Part shown: in pieces, positions 28,400 through 39,571 of the stretch
Layout: each line of letters opens with the position of its first letter
Position numbering within the stretch: the stretch's first letter is position 1
DNA from: Chrysophaeum taylorii
Lineage: Eukaryota > Sar > Pelagophyceae > Pelagomonadales > Pelagomonadaceae
DNA: 64,000 nt
Assembly: GCA_029834535.1 (NCBI GenBank)
Contig: JAQMWT010000581.1
Location: 62,001-126,000 of the forward strand
Direction of reading: 5' to 3'
Notes under the pieces: model-generated
Database searches by the model: none
Told to the model about the DNA's origin: nothing
Seen by the model: only the letters and a program-made list of their open reading frames with translations
Made by a program: the position numbers and the translations under genes

Positions 28400-31039
28400 T
28401 CACAAAAATGCACGCTTGCCTTCAACAACGAGGGAGACGCGTGCAGTATTTGACAAATAATATAATCGCGTACACATCAAGCGTGGTATAGTGTGAAAAA
28501 AACACGGGTTCGTACTGTCATCGATGGCGTTTTCGGCCTTGATGTGAAAACGTCGAATCGCATAGTGGCTGTCCAGCACTTCCCAGATTCCAACAAAGTC
28601 AGAAAGTTCGTAGGGTCGTTCCCGAGCCTCTGTTTCCGCAAGCAAGCTTTCTGACCACTTTAACGTCGGATCTGAAGCGTTTCTCCGCACCTCGCGAGCT
28701 GGTGACCGGCCTGCTGAGTAAGGGTCCGGATCACCGATGAGAAAGCTCGCGAGCCGCCACAACCACGGCACGGAACACGCGCCAACCTCTGCCGCCTCGC
28801 GATGGCCATCATCAACGACGTTTGCGCGTCGAACGCCTACCGTCGGATTCGAATCGAAGACGATTTGGAGTTCGTTTGCCAACAAAGCGTCTTTAATTGC
28901 CCGGCGCCGTAGCTTTCCGCTCGTCGTCTTTAAAATAGTCTTCTGCTTGACGAACACAACGCGTCGCGGTCTCAAACCAACGGCCTTGGAAATCCTCGTC
29001 CTCAACGTCCGCGCGAGATTTTTTAAATTTTCCCGCGCGCACTTCCGCTCGGATTTCAAGAACTATGTACTCGTTTTCTTCTTCTTCTTCTTCGTTGGTG
29101 CCGACGAGGGCAAAGGCGGCTATACATCCCGGTCTCGCAGCGTCGGCAAGAGCCTCCGTCGCAGCCACTTCGACGTCGTCGCTGTAATATTTTTCGCCGC
29201 CGATAACGATCAAATTTTTTATCCGACCGCAGATAAACAGGCGTCCCTGCTCCATAAAAGCTTCGTCGCCAGTCCTCAGGTAGATTCTGCCGTCGTCCGG
29301 GGGATAATAATAAAGCCGGGCTCGGAAGGTCTCGTTGCTCAGCTCGGGCTTGCCGCAGTAGCCTCGGGCGACCGAGTCCGAACTCAACCACAACTCGCCG
29401 GGAGTGCCGCCGTCGGGCACGACGCGCCGGGTCCGAACATCAACGACGCGGAGGTTGACGAGGAAGTCGGACCCGCACGAGACGAGATCTGGTCGTCGAC
29501 GGGACGCGACCAGACCGTCGTTCTCGCCGCACGTCGCCACGACGTGCTCGGCGAGACCGTAGTTGGGTACAAAGATGCCTCGATTGCCGTCGTCGTCCGG
29601 CAGCTTGCAGTGGATGGCAAAGTACGCGGCGAACTCGCGGAGGAGCGACGGCACGCACCTGCGGAACTACTTATCATTGGCGGCGGCGAAATCACAAAAG
29701 AGGGACGCGGCAGGCACCGCTGGCCAACGCCGCCGACGCAGTACACCAAGCAGCAGCTGAGGTCGATGTCGCTCGTCTCTTCGTCGGCAGCGCGCTTCGT
29801 GCAGAGGCGGTAGCCAAAATCTGGCGACGCCGTCGCGCAGCCACATCAGAGGGTCGGCGAGAAACGAGATCGGCGAAAAGTTGACCACGCGGTAACCTGC
29901 GCAGCAGGTTCTGCCACTTATATTCCAAGTCGCTCGTCTAGGCGTGTCGCGGGAGCACTCTCGTTCGTCGACACTGGTGGCAACCGGCGAGAAACGGCCC
30001 AAACAGCATGAGCATTAGACCGCTGTCGTGAAACTGTGGCAGCCAGCTGACCGCGACGACGCGCGCCGACGGGACCGACAAGTCGTGCAATCGGGCGTCG
30101 TTGCCCGCGCGACTCCCGAGAAAGTTGTGCTGGCCGGGCAAGTAGATTTCGTTGAGGTTGTGCCAGATGTTGCGATGCGAAATCATGACGCCCTTCGGGT
30201 CCCTGCGAGGAAGGCGCGTGATGAAGAGGCTGAAAAAACGCACCCCGTGGACCCAGACGTGAAGAATTGGAGGAAGGCGATCGAGTCCTTCGGGGCTCGG
30301 TCGAGACAAGCATTTCGATTCTGTTGTTGTTTCTGTTCCCCTCGCGCGTATGCGACCGTTCGAAACGCGACGTCGTGCTCGCCGTCAAGAACCGATGTGC
30401 TCGCCCCCTCGTCGAAGCAGGGGTTGAGCGAGACCCGCGTAACCGTCGGCCCCTCTGGTCGTAGATCCGCGGGTAAAGTTGTAGACGCCAACGGCAAATA
30501 ATCAGAGTTCATCGTCTTCTGATGGAGCAACGTGGGGCTTGAGTCATCGCCGAGGCCGTCAGCGTCGTGCCGTCGTACCCGAGGCCGACGAGCGCGTTCC
30601 ACGCGCTCGTCGCCAAGCGAAGCTTGTGCACGGTGCTGCCGGTGAGGCCCACCTTGGCGCCGCAAGACGTAGTAACGAGGTCCAGCTTCTCGAGACCAAG
30701 TCGAAGCTTGGCCGGATCGGGAGGATAATTCGGCTCGGCCAAGACGCCAGCGCGAAGACGTGCCACGAAAGCGACGAAGAATTCGGGCCCCGGCGCGTAC
30801 ACGAGCACGGAGCGATCGCCCGGCGCGAGACCGACGTTCCCGAGGAGCCACTTGGCCACCAAGGCCGAGCGGGTCCAGACATCGCGAAAAGACAGCTTGG
30901 CACTTTCGGCGCCAGCACCGTCCAGCCACGTCAGGAACGTCTCGTTGCCGAGCGCAGTTGCTGTCTTGCGCGCCTGTGCCTGCCAATTTCCTTCGTCGCT
31001 CCAGGGGCGCCACAGCCAAAGCGGCTTGCTCGACGTCAT
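28400..31039 (-). CDS. Fatty-acyl-AMP ligase (FAAL-type adenylation) module, 5' part of the megasynthase-like gene
   Basis: Starts at the ATG of MTSSKPLWLWRPW. Motifs in family order are LSFRDVWTRSALVAKWL, APGDRSVLVYAPGPEF and ANYPPDPAKLRLGL-type YPPDP (FAAL hallmark), and SIAFLQ followed by TSGSTG. A 41-nt GT-AG intron at 30,203-30,243 joins this to DPKGVMISHRN (phosphate-binding loop). Then come VSWLPQFHDSGLML (FAAL W-P--HD-GL), FSPISFLADPLMWL, YGLAEHVVATC, ELWLSSDSVARGYC, YLRTGDEAF, GRIKNLIVIGGEKYYSDDVE and the catalytic-lysine segment LKTTSGKLRRRA. FAALs activate a fatty acid as acyl-AMP and load it on a carrier protein instead of CoA. Frame changes, for example near 29,010 in an A-rich run, coincide with homopolymers. 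Upstream lies the copia element, 180 bp away. Confidence 0.85.
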
Positions 31040-31218
31040 TATTTCACCAACGTCCTCGCTTGCCTGATCCAGGCGCCGCGCGCCGTCTTGAAGAGACTAG
31101 GGTTGGCACACCGAAAAAGTTTGAAGTACGCAGAGAGGGTCAGAATTTCCGGGACCCGAAATTCCGCGACTCTGATTATTTTTTACTTCCCCTTTTTGAT
31201 TATTTTTTTTACTAGACT

Positions 31219-31295
31219 TGTGAGGAAGCTATGACACTTACCCCTGCACCAGGTCCCCATTATAGTTCTCACATCTCCATTTCAGTTCTCTCACA
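31219..31295 (+). repeat. 5' LTR of the copia element
   Basis: 77 bp, begins TGTGAGG and ends CTCACA. It is nearly identical to the 3' copy. LTRs this short are at the lower limit for the family. Confidence 0.85.
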
Positions 31296-32219
31296 TGGTA
31301 GCAGGTGTTCGTTCACGATCGAGCCTCTGCTTGACTTCGTGGCGACACCTCCTCGGCGGCTTCAGTTCATTGCTACGTGTTCGGTTCGTTTCGTCTACCA
31401 TGTCCTCGATCGAAATTAAAGATAGCAAGCTTTCGCAAAACCTTGATGCCTTCAGCGGTGAGCGACATTTTTTTTTTTTTCCACCAATGGACACGTCGTC
31501 GCGAACATGATCATCTCTACCGGCGATCACATTATCTCGACCAACGATCCTTGGACTAGCATCTCAGCATCTCGCTCTGCAGAAGCATCTCGCTGCTCTG
31601 AAGAAGAATTTTGCGTCAAGCAACAACGTTGATATCCATGAAAACCGCGACATGAACTTCACGCGAACAACATGACAACCGCGACATGAACTTCACGCGA
31701 CTTTCCAAAGCGCATCACCGATGTCTACATGGGCCGTGGGGATCGCGTAGCGAACTTCCTCAACAAGTTCATCATCATCGGAGTATACAAGTTGCTCGGC
31801 ATCGTACAACAATCACCGGAGTTCAAGTTGCTCGGCATTGTACCTGATCCGACGTACCCTCGAGTGTGTCCTCGCATTTGACTACGTGCATCGTGCTTCA
31901 AGACTTACTGGTTTTGTTTTATCGTCTCGCGTTTCGTACCGACAACTGTGGTTGTACCCTTGAGAAGTTCAACACCAATCAATTTAGATGGCATGCACAA
32001 CCACTTCCGCCGCGCTATCCGCCGCGTCGTCAGCCACGACTTCCGACTCTTCCAACTGACCTACCCTAGACGCTCCCCTTTCCCAACAACCTGGCTCTAC
32101 TCGATTCCGACGCACTACCCAATGTCATTTTGGCGGCTGCAAGGATCATCACTTTAAGGGGGACTGCCGCAAGTTTCAAAGTTCCTAGCTATTCCACGAC
32201 AACGCCCTACCCATCATCG

Positions 32220-32640
32220 CCGTTGCGCGTCCACGACGACCGCCCGTGGCCGCGCTCTGGCCATCGCCGACGGAGACGAAGACCTCCTCGCTCGCCTCTA
32301 CGGCGAAGCCCGCTTCCGCGGCCACGCCTCGCTCTTCCCGCAGCGGCCGTCCTCGCCGCGAGAACCTCTGGACCCTCGACCGCGACTCGGCGGCGCGCTC
32401 GACGCGTCTGCCAGCGCTTCGATACGATGCGTGCCCCGCGTGGCTTTTCGAACGCGCGGTTCTCACGCCCAAGAACTCGAACGTTCACCATTACAACGCC
32501 GAGATGACCGCGACCTTCCCCGGCTCCACCGTCCACACCTTCCACTCGGCCAACGAAGTCGCATACGAGGACGGCCCCGTCCTCTACCCACACGCTCCTG
32601 GTCCCCCGCTTCACGTTTACGACCACCGCGCAACACTTCC
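32220..32640 (+). mobile_element. Helitron/PIF1-like helicase fragment inside the copia element
   Basis: One frame reads ACPAWLFERAVLTPKNSNVH, then YNAEM and HSANEVAYEDGPVLYP. This is the same helicase section as FQRAILTPRRNDVV in copy B, but clearly diverged from it. It lies between the zinc-knuckle-like gag end and the pol region and probably entered as an insertion or captured piece. Confidence 0.65.
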
Positions 32641-35600
32641 AATGACTCCAACAACACCCAACAACACCCAACAACTGTTACAACACCAACCCACCAAAAC
32701 CACCAGTAACACTACCTTTTCTGCTCCTATGCCTACTCCAACCTTGACTGATTCTAGTTCCACTCCGCCGCTTTTCTTAATACCACCACCTATTACACAT
32801 CTTTGCACCTTTCTGCCAATCAAGATAATTCCAAGTCAGCGTGTGTACCGCCGAATGTCTGATGCAAGCACATCAACAACCCCATCCCACGGAAGCCCCT
32901 CGTTTTTGTTTTTAGCTCCCATTGCACAGGCGCCTCGTTCTGTATTTTCCGCTATTCGTTGCTCAGCCCCTCGTTCTGTATTTCCCCCTCGTCGTTGCTC
33001 CTCTCCTCGTTCTGTCTTTTCACCTCGTCGTTGCTCCCCTCCTCGTTCTGTATTTCGCCTATTCGTTGCTCCACTCCCCGTTGTGCATTTTCAGCTATTC
33101 GTTGATCCACTCCTCGTTGTGCTTGTCGGTTTTGGTAAAACCAGCGAATCACGTTCCATCGCACATTTCACCTGCCACAACTAAGCTGTGCCTCTCAATT
33201 TTTCGCGTGCGCAGTTTTCGTGCTTCCTATGTGGTTGGATCACTCATCTTCGGGATCCTGGACAGACGCTTCTTTGCTGTGTGATTTGTGGTTCTCCTTC
33301 ACGCACTTTTTCGCCGTTTTTCTGACCTTTAAAATTCGGTTTTGCTATCGACGTGAATTCCGTGTTCAGCACCCGCGCCGCTATCTGCAAGCTGTCTGCA
33401 ACGTTCTTACGTGCCACAACTGTTTTGCCACTGTCGCCAACTTCTACCGGAGCCTATTCGAGTATGACAAGCGAAGCTCGCCGCTTGCTCCTCCAACGTT
33501 GGCCCATATGGCAATTTCGTTCTTGCGACTGCGAAAACGGGCCACTTTCTTATCTGTCACAGCAGGCTGGGATACAGCAGCCTGGTCTACCTGTGTTCGT
33601 TCCTTACACCGCTGGCGCGTCCGAAGTCTTCCATCTTCGCGTACAGGACGCGGTCGTGCCCATGGCAACTTGCTCGCGCCACAAAAACCAAACACCCACG
33701 TTCGCATCAAACCTGTTTACGCCTGTTTTGGATTCTGTAGACTCCGACCATCGTCATACCCTGGTCACCATGCAACATATCTGCCCAAAGGCCATGTTCT
33801 CATCAGACGTCTGGTACACCGCCATCATATGTACCAGCTTGTGTTTCCGCTATCTTTGCCCCGCTGCGATCCTCAGTGGCAACAATCGTCTAACGCACGT
33901 CATCCCAGGCACTTTTGTCGCTATCGTTCTTCAGACCTCGATTATGTTGACAGTTTCACTTACCCGATTTCCTGCAATGTCAACCACCGAAGGAACTTCA
34001 ACGTTGTTCTGACTTTCTCGAATCACGCTTCCAAGCTCTCGTCTACTGTTGCCCCATTGTCACCTGTTCTTCCGCTGTTGCCCCCTTGTTCGCTGTTGCC
34101 CCCTTGCCCCTTGTTTGATGAGAATGCGCCGGTTTCGCTGGGACTGATCACCCCATCACGTGAACCGACCATTCTACGAGCTCGAGAGAAAAGTACAAAA
34201 GAGCACCAAAGAGAGAAAACAACAGAAAGTGCAAAACAAAGTCGCGCCAAACGGAGCCGACCGCGCAAAGTCGACCAACGCGCGTTACAACTTTTTTTTA
34301 CGGGCCATTCTGTTTCATCCTGTCACAATGTTGATACGGGCCATTCCAATGTTGATACGGGCCATTCTGATGTCGATACGGGCCATTCTGTTTCCTCCTG
34401 TCACGATGTTGATTCTGTTTCCTCTGTCGCTTCTGTTTCCCCCTGTAACTCTTTGTATGTCTCTTCTGTTAGCTTTCGTTTGTTAGTTCATTAGGTCTTC
34501 CTTCCCCTTTGTTTAGCTAACACCCTTGTTGATCCTCATGCACACGTTTATTACTCTGCTTCCGAAGAACTGTCGCAATATTCCGACCTTGACGAATACA
34601 CTATCACTTCCACCCATCTACGTGAAGCTTTAGCTCCGACCAATCCTGAGCGTCCTGGCTGGTTGCAAGCCATCGCTAAAGAATACAGCTCTCTTGGTCA
34701 GCTTGGTTGCTGGGATGTTATGCGCCTCCCTTCGACGTTTTCTGGCAACATTTGTACCCTCAAGTGGATCCTCCGCAAGAAGTATGACTCTGGCCGCTTC
34801 AAATCGTACAAGGCTCGCCTCGTTGTCCGCGGTTACACGCAGGTTCACGGCATTGATTATCATGACACCTACTCACCGGTTGCCAACATCGTCACGATCC
34901 GTTTCTTTCTAACCTTTGTCGCTGTTCATGACTGGGATTTGCACAAGTTGGATGTCAGCTCCGCCTTTATTCAAGCTCCCACAACCCACCGATGGTTCCA
35001 AAATCGTTTACAAGCTCCGTCGCTCTTGGTATGGTTGCAAACAAGCTTGTCGTAATTAGTGGCTTTATTTGGAACGCTTCCTTCTCAATGATTGTGGCTT
35101 CGTCCGCGGATCTGGTGACACTTGCCATTACAAGCTCGTGCTCAATTCTACCGTGGTCCTCCGTCTCGTTTTAGTCGTTGATGATCTTCTTGTGGCGCAC
35201 CCTCGTCATTGCATTGGCCATTACCAAGCCTTTTTCCTCCATATCCGCGCTTTCACTGACGTCAATGAACTTGATCTCACCTCTTACGTTGGCTTTTGAA
35301 GCTGAATTGCTCGCTCTTTACGCCGCTACTGCTGAGCTCTATTGGCTTCTCCAACTTTTTGATGACTTTGATCTCCCTCGTCACACGGTACCAATGTATG
35401 TCGATAATAGCACCACCGTCACCCAAGTCCGTCTCCAATGTCTCCCGCGGCGCACCCGCCATATTGATATTCGCTTTTACCGCCGAATATCATCGCAACC
35501 ACATCATTGACCTCCAACATAGCGATATCTTCACCCGCAGTACGGAAGCTCCTTCCTTCCTCCGGCTTCGTGCTCGTTACCTCACCTCGCGACTTCGCCC

Positions 35601-35766
35601 TGATATCTCCTGTCTCTTTCTGCCACACTGCCTCTCCTGACGTCTTCCTTCAAGCTTCTCCTCTGTGGGCGTCTCACTTACCCCTTTTTCCTTTTCTTTC
35701 TTTTTCCAACACCTGTGTGAGGACCTCACTTACCCCTTTTTCCTTTTCTTTCTTTTCCAGCACCTG

Positions 35767-35841
35767 TGTGAGGAAGCTATGACACTTACCCCTGCACCAC
35801 GTCCCCATTATAGTTCTCACATCTCCATTTCAGTTCTCACA
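35767..35841 (+). repeat. 3' LTR of the copia element
   Basis: 75 bp, matching the 5' LTR with about two differences. The flanking AGACT at 35,842-35,846 repeats the AGACT at 31,214-31,218. Just upstream (35,665-35,765) is a tandem pyrimidine-rich duplication. Confidence 0.85.
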
Positions 35842-35862
35842 AGACTACTACGACTGTCTTTA

Positions 35863-37723
35863 AATGTCGACTGCTAAGAGGGGGTGTGTGTGGGGAGCAT
35901 GAAGGATGTGGGTGGGTTTGTGGGGTACTACGACTGTCCCCCCATTAAATTATTTTCATTTTAATGAGATTTAAAACTTGTACGATACCATGTATCCGAT
36001 GAAACCCCCCCGCCTTTAAGTAAGCACGTCTGTACACAAAATCCCCCGAACCCCTGTAGTAGGCTGTACACGGGCCACCTTCGCCTTTCTCCCATCTCTC
36101 ACGTCACCACGCAGCCCAAAGCCCCTCAACGCACGCCCGCCTCATGGCAGTCGACTTTAAAATACCATGTATCTGGTGCATCTCTATGTAGGGGTTTGGG
36201 AAAGGTGTGAGTGGCGAGGTTATTGAAGGTCGACTGCTAAGAGGGGGCGGTGCTTGTGGGTGCAGGACAGGTTTTTGAAGGTCGATCGCTACTTGTAAGA
36301 GGGGGGGGGTGCGAACTTACGCACGCAGGGCGTTGGAAAGGTCAGAACACAGGTCACACTCCCCCCTCTCTTAGCAGTCGACCTTTTTAATACCCTGAAG
36401 GCGATACCTGCAGACAGATGTACCTCGGCGGGTGTACCTGAGGCCTAATCGAGGTCCGAGCTGTGGGGGCAGGCGAAGAGAGGAGGGGCCTCGCCCGCAG
36501 GGCATACGCGGCCTGCTGCCCGCAGGAGGTACGCGTCTTGCCATCAGCCGCACGTGCGGAGGAGTGTGACGTACTGCAGGGCGGCCTGCGAGGAGCTGCC
36601 CGAGGCGGTGACGTTGCTGAGGACGGTGTATGCCCTGCCCAACGCACTGGCTATTCCCCAATCGCGGTAGATGCGGCGGACTTGTACCGCGTTTGCCTGG
36701 GCGAAGTTGGCACAGCCACTTTCAGCACATGTCCGCGCTGCGATTCGAGCCGCGCAGATTATGGCTAGTTTGTGGAATGCCGCACCACCCTCACGGAGGG
36801 AGGTGAGAATGCGGCCGAGTACATCGTTATGCCAGATGGTCCGTGCTAGTCGGCGGTTGAGGAAGTCTGTGAGGAGGATCTTGTCGTGAAAGTCGAGAAC
36901 AGCGCCAGGCCCAGAATGCGAGTAATCACGACGCTCGTGCAAGCCGGAGAAGGATAGATTGGGCGCACATCTCGGCGGTCGGGTATCGGAAGTAAGGAGC
37001 TAGGCTACGAGCTGACGACGGAGAAACGATCCCACGAGGATGCCAAAGGCCCGAAGAGCATCGTTGATCGAGAGGGTTGCCTTCAGTCGCCGGAGCGCAG
37101 TGGCCCGAGATACTTCGTGCTGAGAAATAGTTCGAGCTTAGGGGTGTCGGAACGGTGGCGTCTGCGAGGACGGCCAAACTCGCGGGCGCGTTCCGCCGCA
37201 GCAACCTTTTTCCAAAAACGCAAGGAGAGGAAAGAAGGAATGGCGGAGACGAAAAGACAGGCGAGCCGTGATCGAGACAAGACGATTGTGGGATAAGGAC
37301 GATTCAAGAGGTGGTGCGAGGAGGCCGGACGCCGTCAAAACACGAGCGAAACAAATATCTTTAGTATCCGTAGCATAAAAGATATCGGCACCATCAGCAA
37401 GTGGAAGAGCAGAAACATAAAGTGCCCGCAAGTGAAGCCTGGTGGAAAGAGAGGTGGGATGCCTACCAGCCCCGCAATGCTGGGCTTGCAAGATGACGAA
37501 ACCGCTATGTAGCTACTTTGTAAAGCCGCCGTCAAAAAGTTGGTTCTCGTCAGGTTGCCGAGCCCTTGACAGGTTTGTTAATCTGTGTGACGCAGTCTAG
37601 TAGGAGTGGTCCGTAGCAAGTTGTAGTTGACGAGTGAGCAAAAATTCCGTGGCGAGCAGTGAGGCATTGTACGAGCAGAGGGAAGATGAGCAATACCTCT
37701 TAGCAGTCGATCTTTAGGAACCC
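35863..37723. mobile_element. Terminal-inverted-repeat DNA transposon (non-autonomous or decayed), possible nested MITE
   Basis: GTCGACTGCTAAGAGG at 35,866-35,881 faces its inverse CCTCTTAGCAGTCGA at 37,696-37,710. A second inverted pair at 36,225-36,247 and 36,361-36,391 delimits a 167-bp MITE-like piece. A further direct-orientation variant starts near 36,279. The interior has a minus-strand frame at 36,942-36,544 (coherent reading with FHDKILLTDFLNRRLARTIW and WGIASALGRAYTVLSNV), but no transposase is recognised. Other short minus-strand frames lie at 37,100-37,540. The end sequence recurs with about 65 bp of extended similarity at 60,612-60,682. Confidence 0.55.
36225..36391. mobile_element. 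MITE-like inverted-repeat element, 167 bp
   Basis: The two ends read GAAGGTCGACTGCTAAGAGG and its inverse, matching over about 20 bp. The interior is non-coding with a G-run. It belongs to the same end-sequence family as 35,863-37,723. Confidence 0.55.
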
Positions 37724-38495
37724 TATCGCACCAAAACCTTCAAGTACCCGCACGCAAATCTCTTTAGATTATGGGCCGAGACGCGTAGGTGCGTTATAGT
37801 CCAACTGATATTCGTGCGCCTACTGACGCAACTTGCGTTGCCAGTACGAATCGATAAATGTTTTGAGGTGAGTTGGTCTGCTGTACATGTTATTCCATTC
37901 GACGGTGCATGCCCGCCCACTATCATGTCTGGGAACGAACGAGGTTGTTTGCAGGACATGCACACTCTCGTACGATGACCGTAATCAAAAATTATTTTCC
38001 CCGCGCTTGTACGGAAAGATGCAAGCGAGGGTTTATTTTCTTATTTCCCCTGCTATAGATCTCGTCTAACGAAGGATTCCTATGCATTCTTGTTATTAGT
38101 CTCGGGTTGCAATGTTTATTTGGCATTGTGAACTGTTTGGTCCTGTACATAGAATTCACGCATTAGAAAGCTCACCCGCGTTTTGCACAATATATGCACA
38201 TAGTCGCCCCCTCTTTCTCACACGTGTGAACACTGTTTATTTATCAATCTTTTTTTCCCTTGACCGTCACAGGTAAACCGACAAGTTTCAAGTTTCAAGT
38301 CCATATGATACGATCATGCCAAGTCCTGACCGTGTTCACTTCAATTCACTTCATCAGACACGTGCGTGCTGAGGCGGTTCCATGTTCACTGATAGGGTAA
38401 GCGAACTGGTATTATTAACCTAGTTTACTCCAAAGAAAGTTGCCGTTCGTGCACTTCTCTCTTTTCGCATTGGAGTTGGATTATACCCTAGAAAA
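37724..38495. other. AT-rich intergenic stretch
   Basis: Base composition drops clearly below that of the flanking genes. No gene or known repeat is seen. The last part (38,400-38,495) should hold the promoter of the CAP-PDZ gene. Confidence 0.5.
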
Positions 38496-39476
38496 ATGGT
38501 ACAGGCTGCGCCGCCGCCGCCGCCCTCCGGACCTCCGCCGCCGCCACCGCCCTCCGGACCTCCGCCGCCGCCCTCCGGACCTCCGCCGCCGGAGCCCTCT
38601 CACCTGCCGCCGCCCCCAATCACGGATCTCGCGGCGAGCCTGGGTCTCGTTCGCTGCGAGTCGACGCCAATGAAAATCCTTGAGCTCGTCAACACGATCC
38701 GCAAGCAACCCTTGAGAGGCGATAAAGTGCTAAAAGCATACCTCGAGTCGTACGATGGCAAGATTAGAGTGTCCTCGGACGGCCGGCGGATCGACTGGAG
38801 CGAAGGCGATGTCGCGTGCGCGGAAGCCGTCGCGAGCGTGACTGGTCTCGGGATGAATTTGTGGGGGTTCGAGGCCGACGCCCACCTCGCCGATGTCGCG
38901 TTTGAGCGACTGGTTGAATACGTGACGGACCCCGAGGCCGACGCGAAGCGGAAAGGGGGAAGGGGAACGGTCGCGTGCCGCGTCGAGCGTAAGGGCGAAT
39001 GGGCCGGCGGCATCGCCGAATCGCTGGCGGCCAACGAGGCGACGGCCGAGGAAATCGTGTGCCACCTCCTCGTCGGCGACGGCGACCCGGACCGCTCGGA
39101 TCGACGCAATTTGCTCTCCGTCGTGTACCGGAAAGTTGGCGTCGCCGCGGCTAAGTGGAACGGGACAACGTTGGCCGCGATCACCTTCGCCTCCGCTTTC
39201 GAGCCCTACCACGCGCGGTACGAAGTCATCTTTGGTCCCGCGCGTTTCCTCGGTCTCCAGGTCGAAGGCAAGAAAGTCCTTGCCGGGCCCGCCTCGGGCC
39301 GGGAGGCCGCCTTTATCAAGGCTCTCGCGCCCGGCGGCCAAGCCGAAATGGCGGGAGTCCAGATCGGTTCGCGCATCCTGGCGGCCAACGCGACCCCCAT
39401 CACCAACTACAATGACGCGATGGCCAAGATCAAGGCCGCCTCCCGACCCCTCACCCTTCTCCTCGCCGCGCCGTAA
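38496..39476 (+). CDS. CAP (SCP/PR-1) domain fused to a PDZ domain
   Basis: 326 aa, single exon. The N-terminus (residues 4-45) is almost pure Pro with Gly/Ser, in PPPPSGPPP units, reminiscent of actin/profilin- or SH3-binding tracts. Residues about 58-245 form a CAP-like domain: ILELVNTIRKQPLRG and AYLESYDGKI at the start, WSEGDVACAEAV, GESLA-like IAESLAANEATAEEIV, and DRRNLLSVVYRKVGVAAAKWNG (the H-ENLL---F--VGVG equivalent, with the usual His replaced). A PDZ domain ends the protein: FLGLQVEGKKV, IKALAPGGQAEMAG, IGSRILAANATPITN. There is no signal peptide, although CAP proteins are usually secreted, so a cytoplasmic scaffold role is suggested. The pairing is unusual. Confidence 0.75.
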   Translation: MVQAAPPPPPSGPPPPPPPSGPPPPPSGPPPPEPSHLPPPPITDLAASLGLVRCESTPMKILELVNTIRKQPLRGDKVLKAYLESYDGKIRVSSDGRRIDWSEGDVACAEAVASVTGLGMNLWGFEADAHLADVAFERLVEYVTDPEADAKRKGGRGTVACRVERKGEWAGGIAESLAANEATAEEIVCHLLVGDGDPDRSDRRNLLSVVYRKVGVAAAKWNGTTLAAITFASAFEPYHARYEVIFGPARFLGLQVEGKKVLAGPASGREAAFIKALAPGGQAEMAGVQIGSRILAANATPITNYNDAMAKIKAASRPLTLLLAAP

Positions 39477-39481
39477 AACTT

Positions 39482-39530
39482 ATAAAATACCCCCCCCTTT
39501 AAACTTTAAAATACCCCCCCCTTTAAAAAT
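39482..39530 (+). repeat. Two copies of a 24-bp AAAATACCCCCCCCTTTAAA repeat
   Basis: Direct duplication between the CAP-PDZ stop and the next ORF. It contains a C-run that may be length-variable. Confidence 0.8.
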
Positions 39531-39571
39531 TAAAGGTGCCTAACGTCATTTCAACTCGGCGAAAATTGACG

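Larger units (their letters stand above)
31219..35841 (+). mobile_element. Ty1/copia LTR retrotransposon (fossil, broken, young insertion)
   Basis: Flanked by direct repeats 31,219-31,295 and 35,767-35,841 (77 and 75 bp, TG...CA ends) and by a 5-bp target duplication AGACT. A primer-binding-site-like stretch (TGGTAGCAGG) follows the left repeat at 31,296. Internal parts, in order: a gag-like region starting near 31,400, with a zinc-knuckle-like motif near 32,130; a Helitron fragment (32.2-32.6 kb); a region where protease/integrase would be expected, poorly recognisable; a copia-type reverse transcriptase around 34,620-35,060 (WILRKKYDSGRFKSYKARLV motif and further); and an RNase H end around 35,290-35,600. 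The interior is broken at many places (of the order of ten or more). The two LTRs are almost identical, indicating a recent insertion. Confidence 0.88.
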
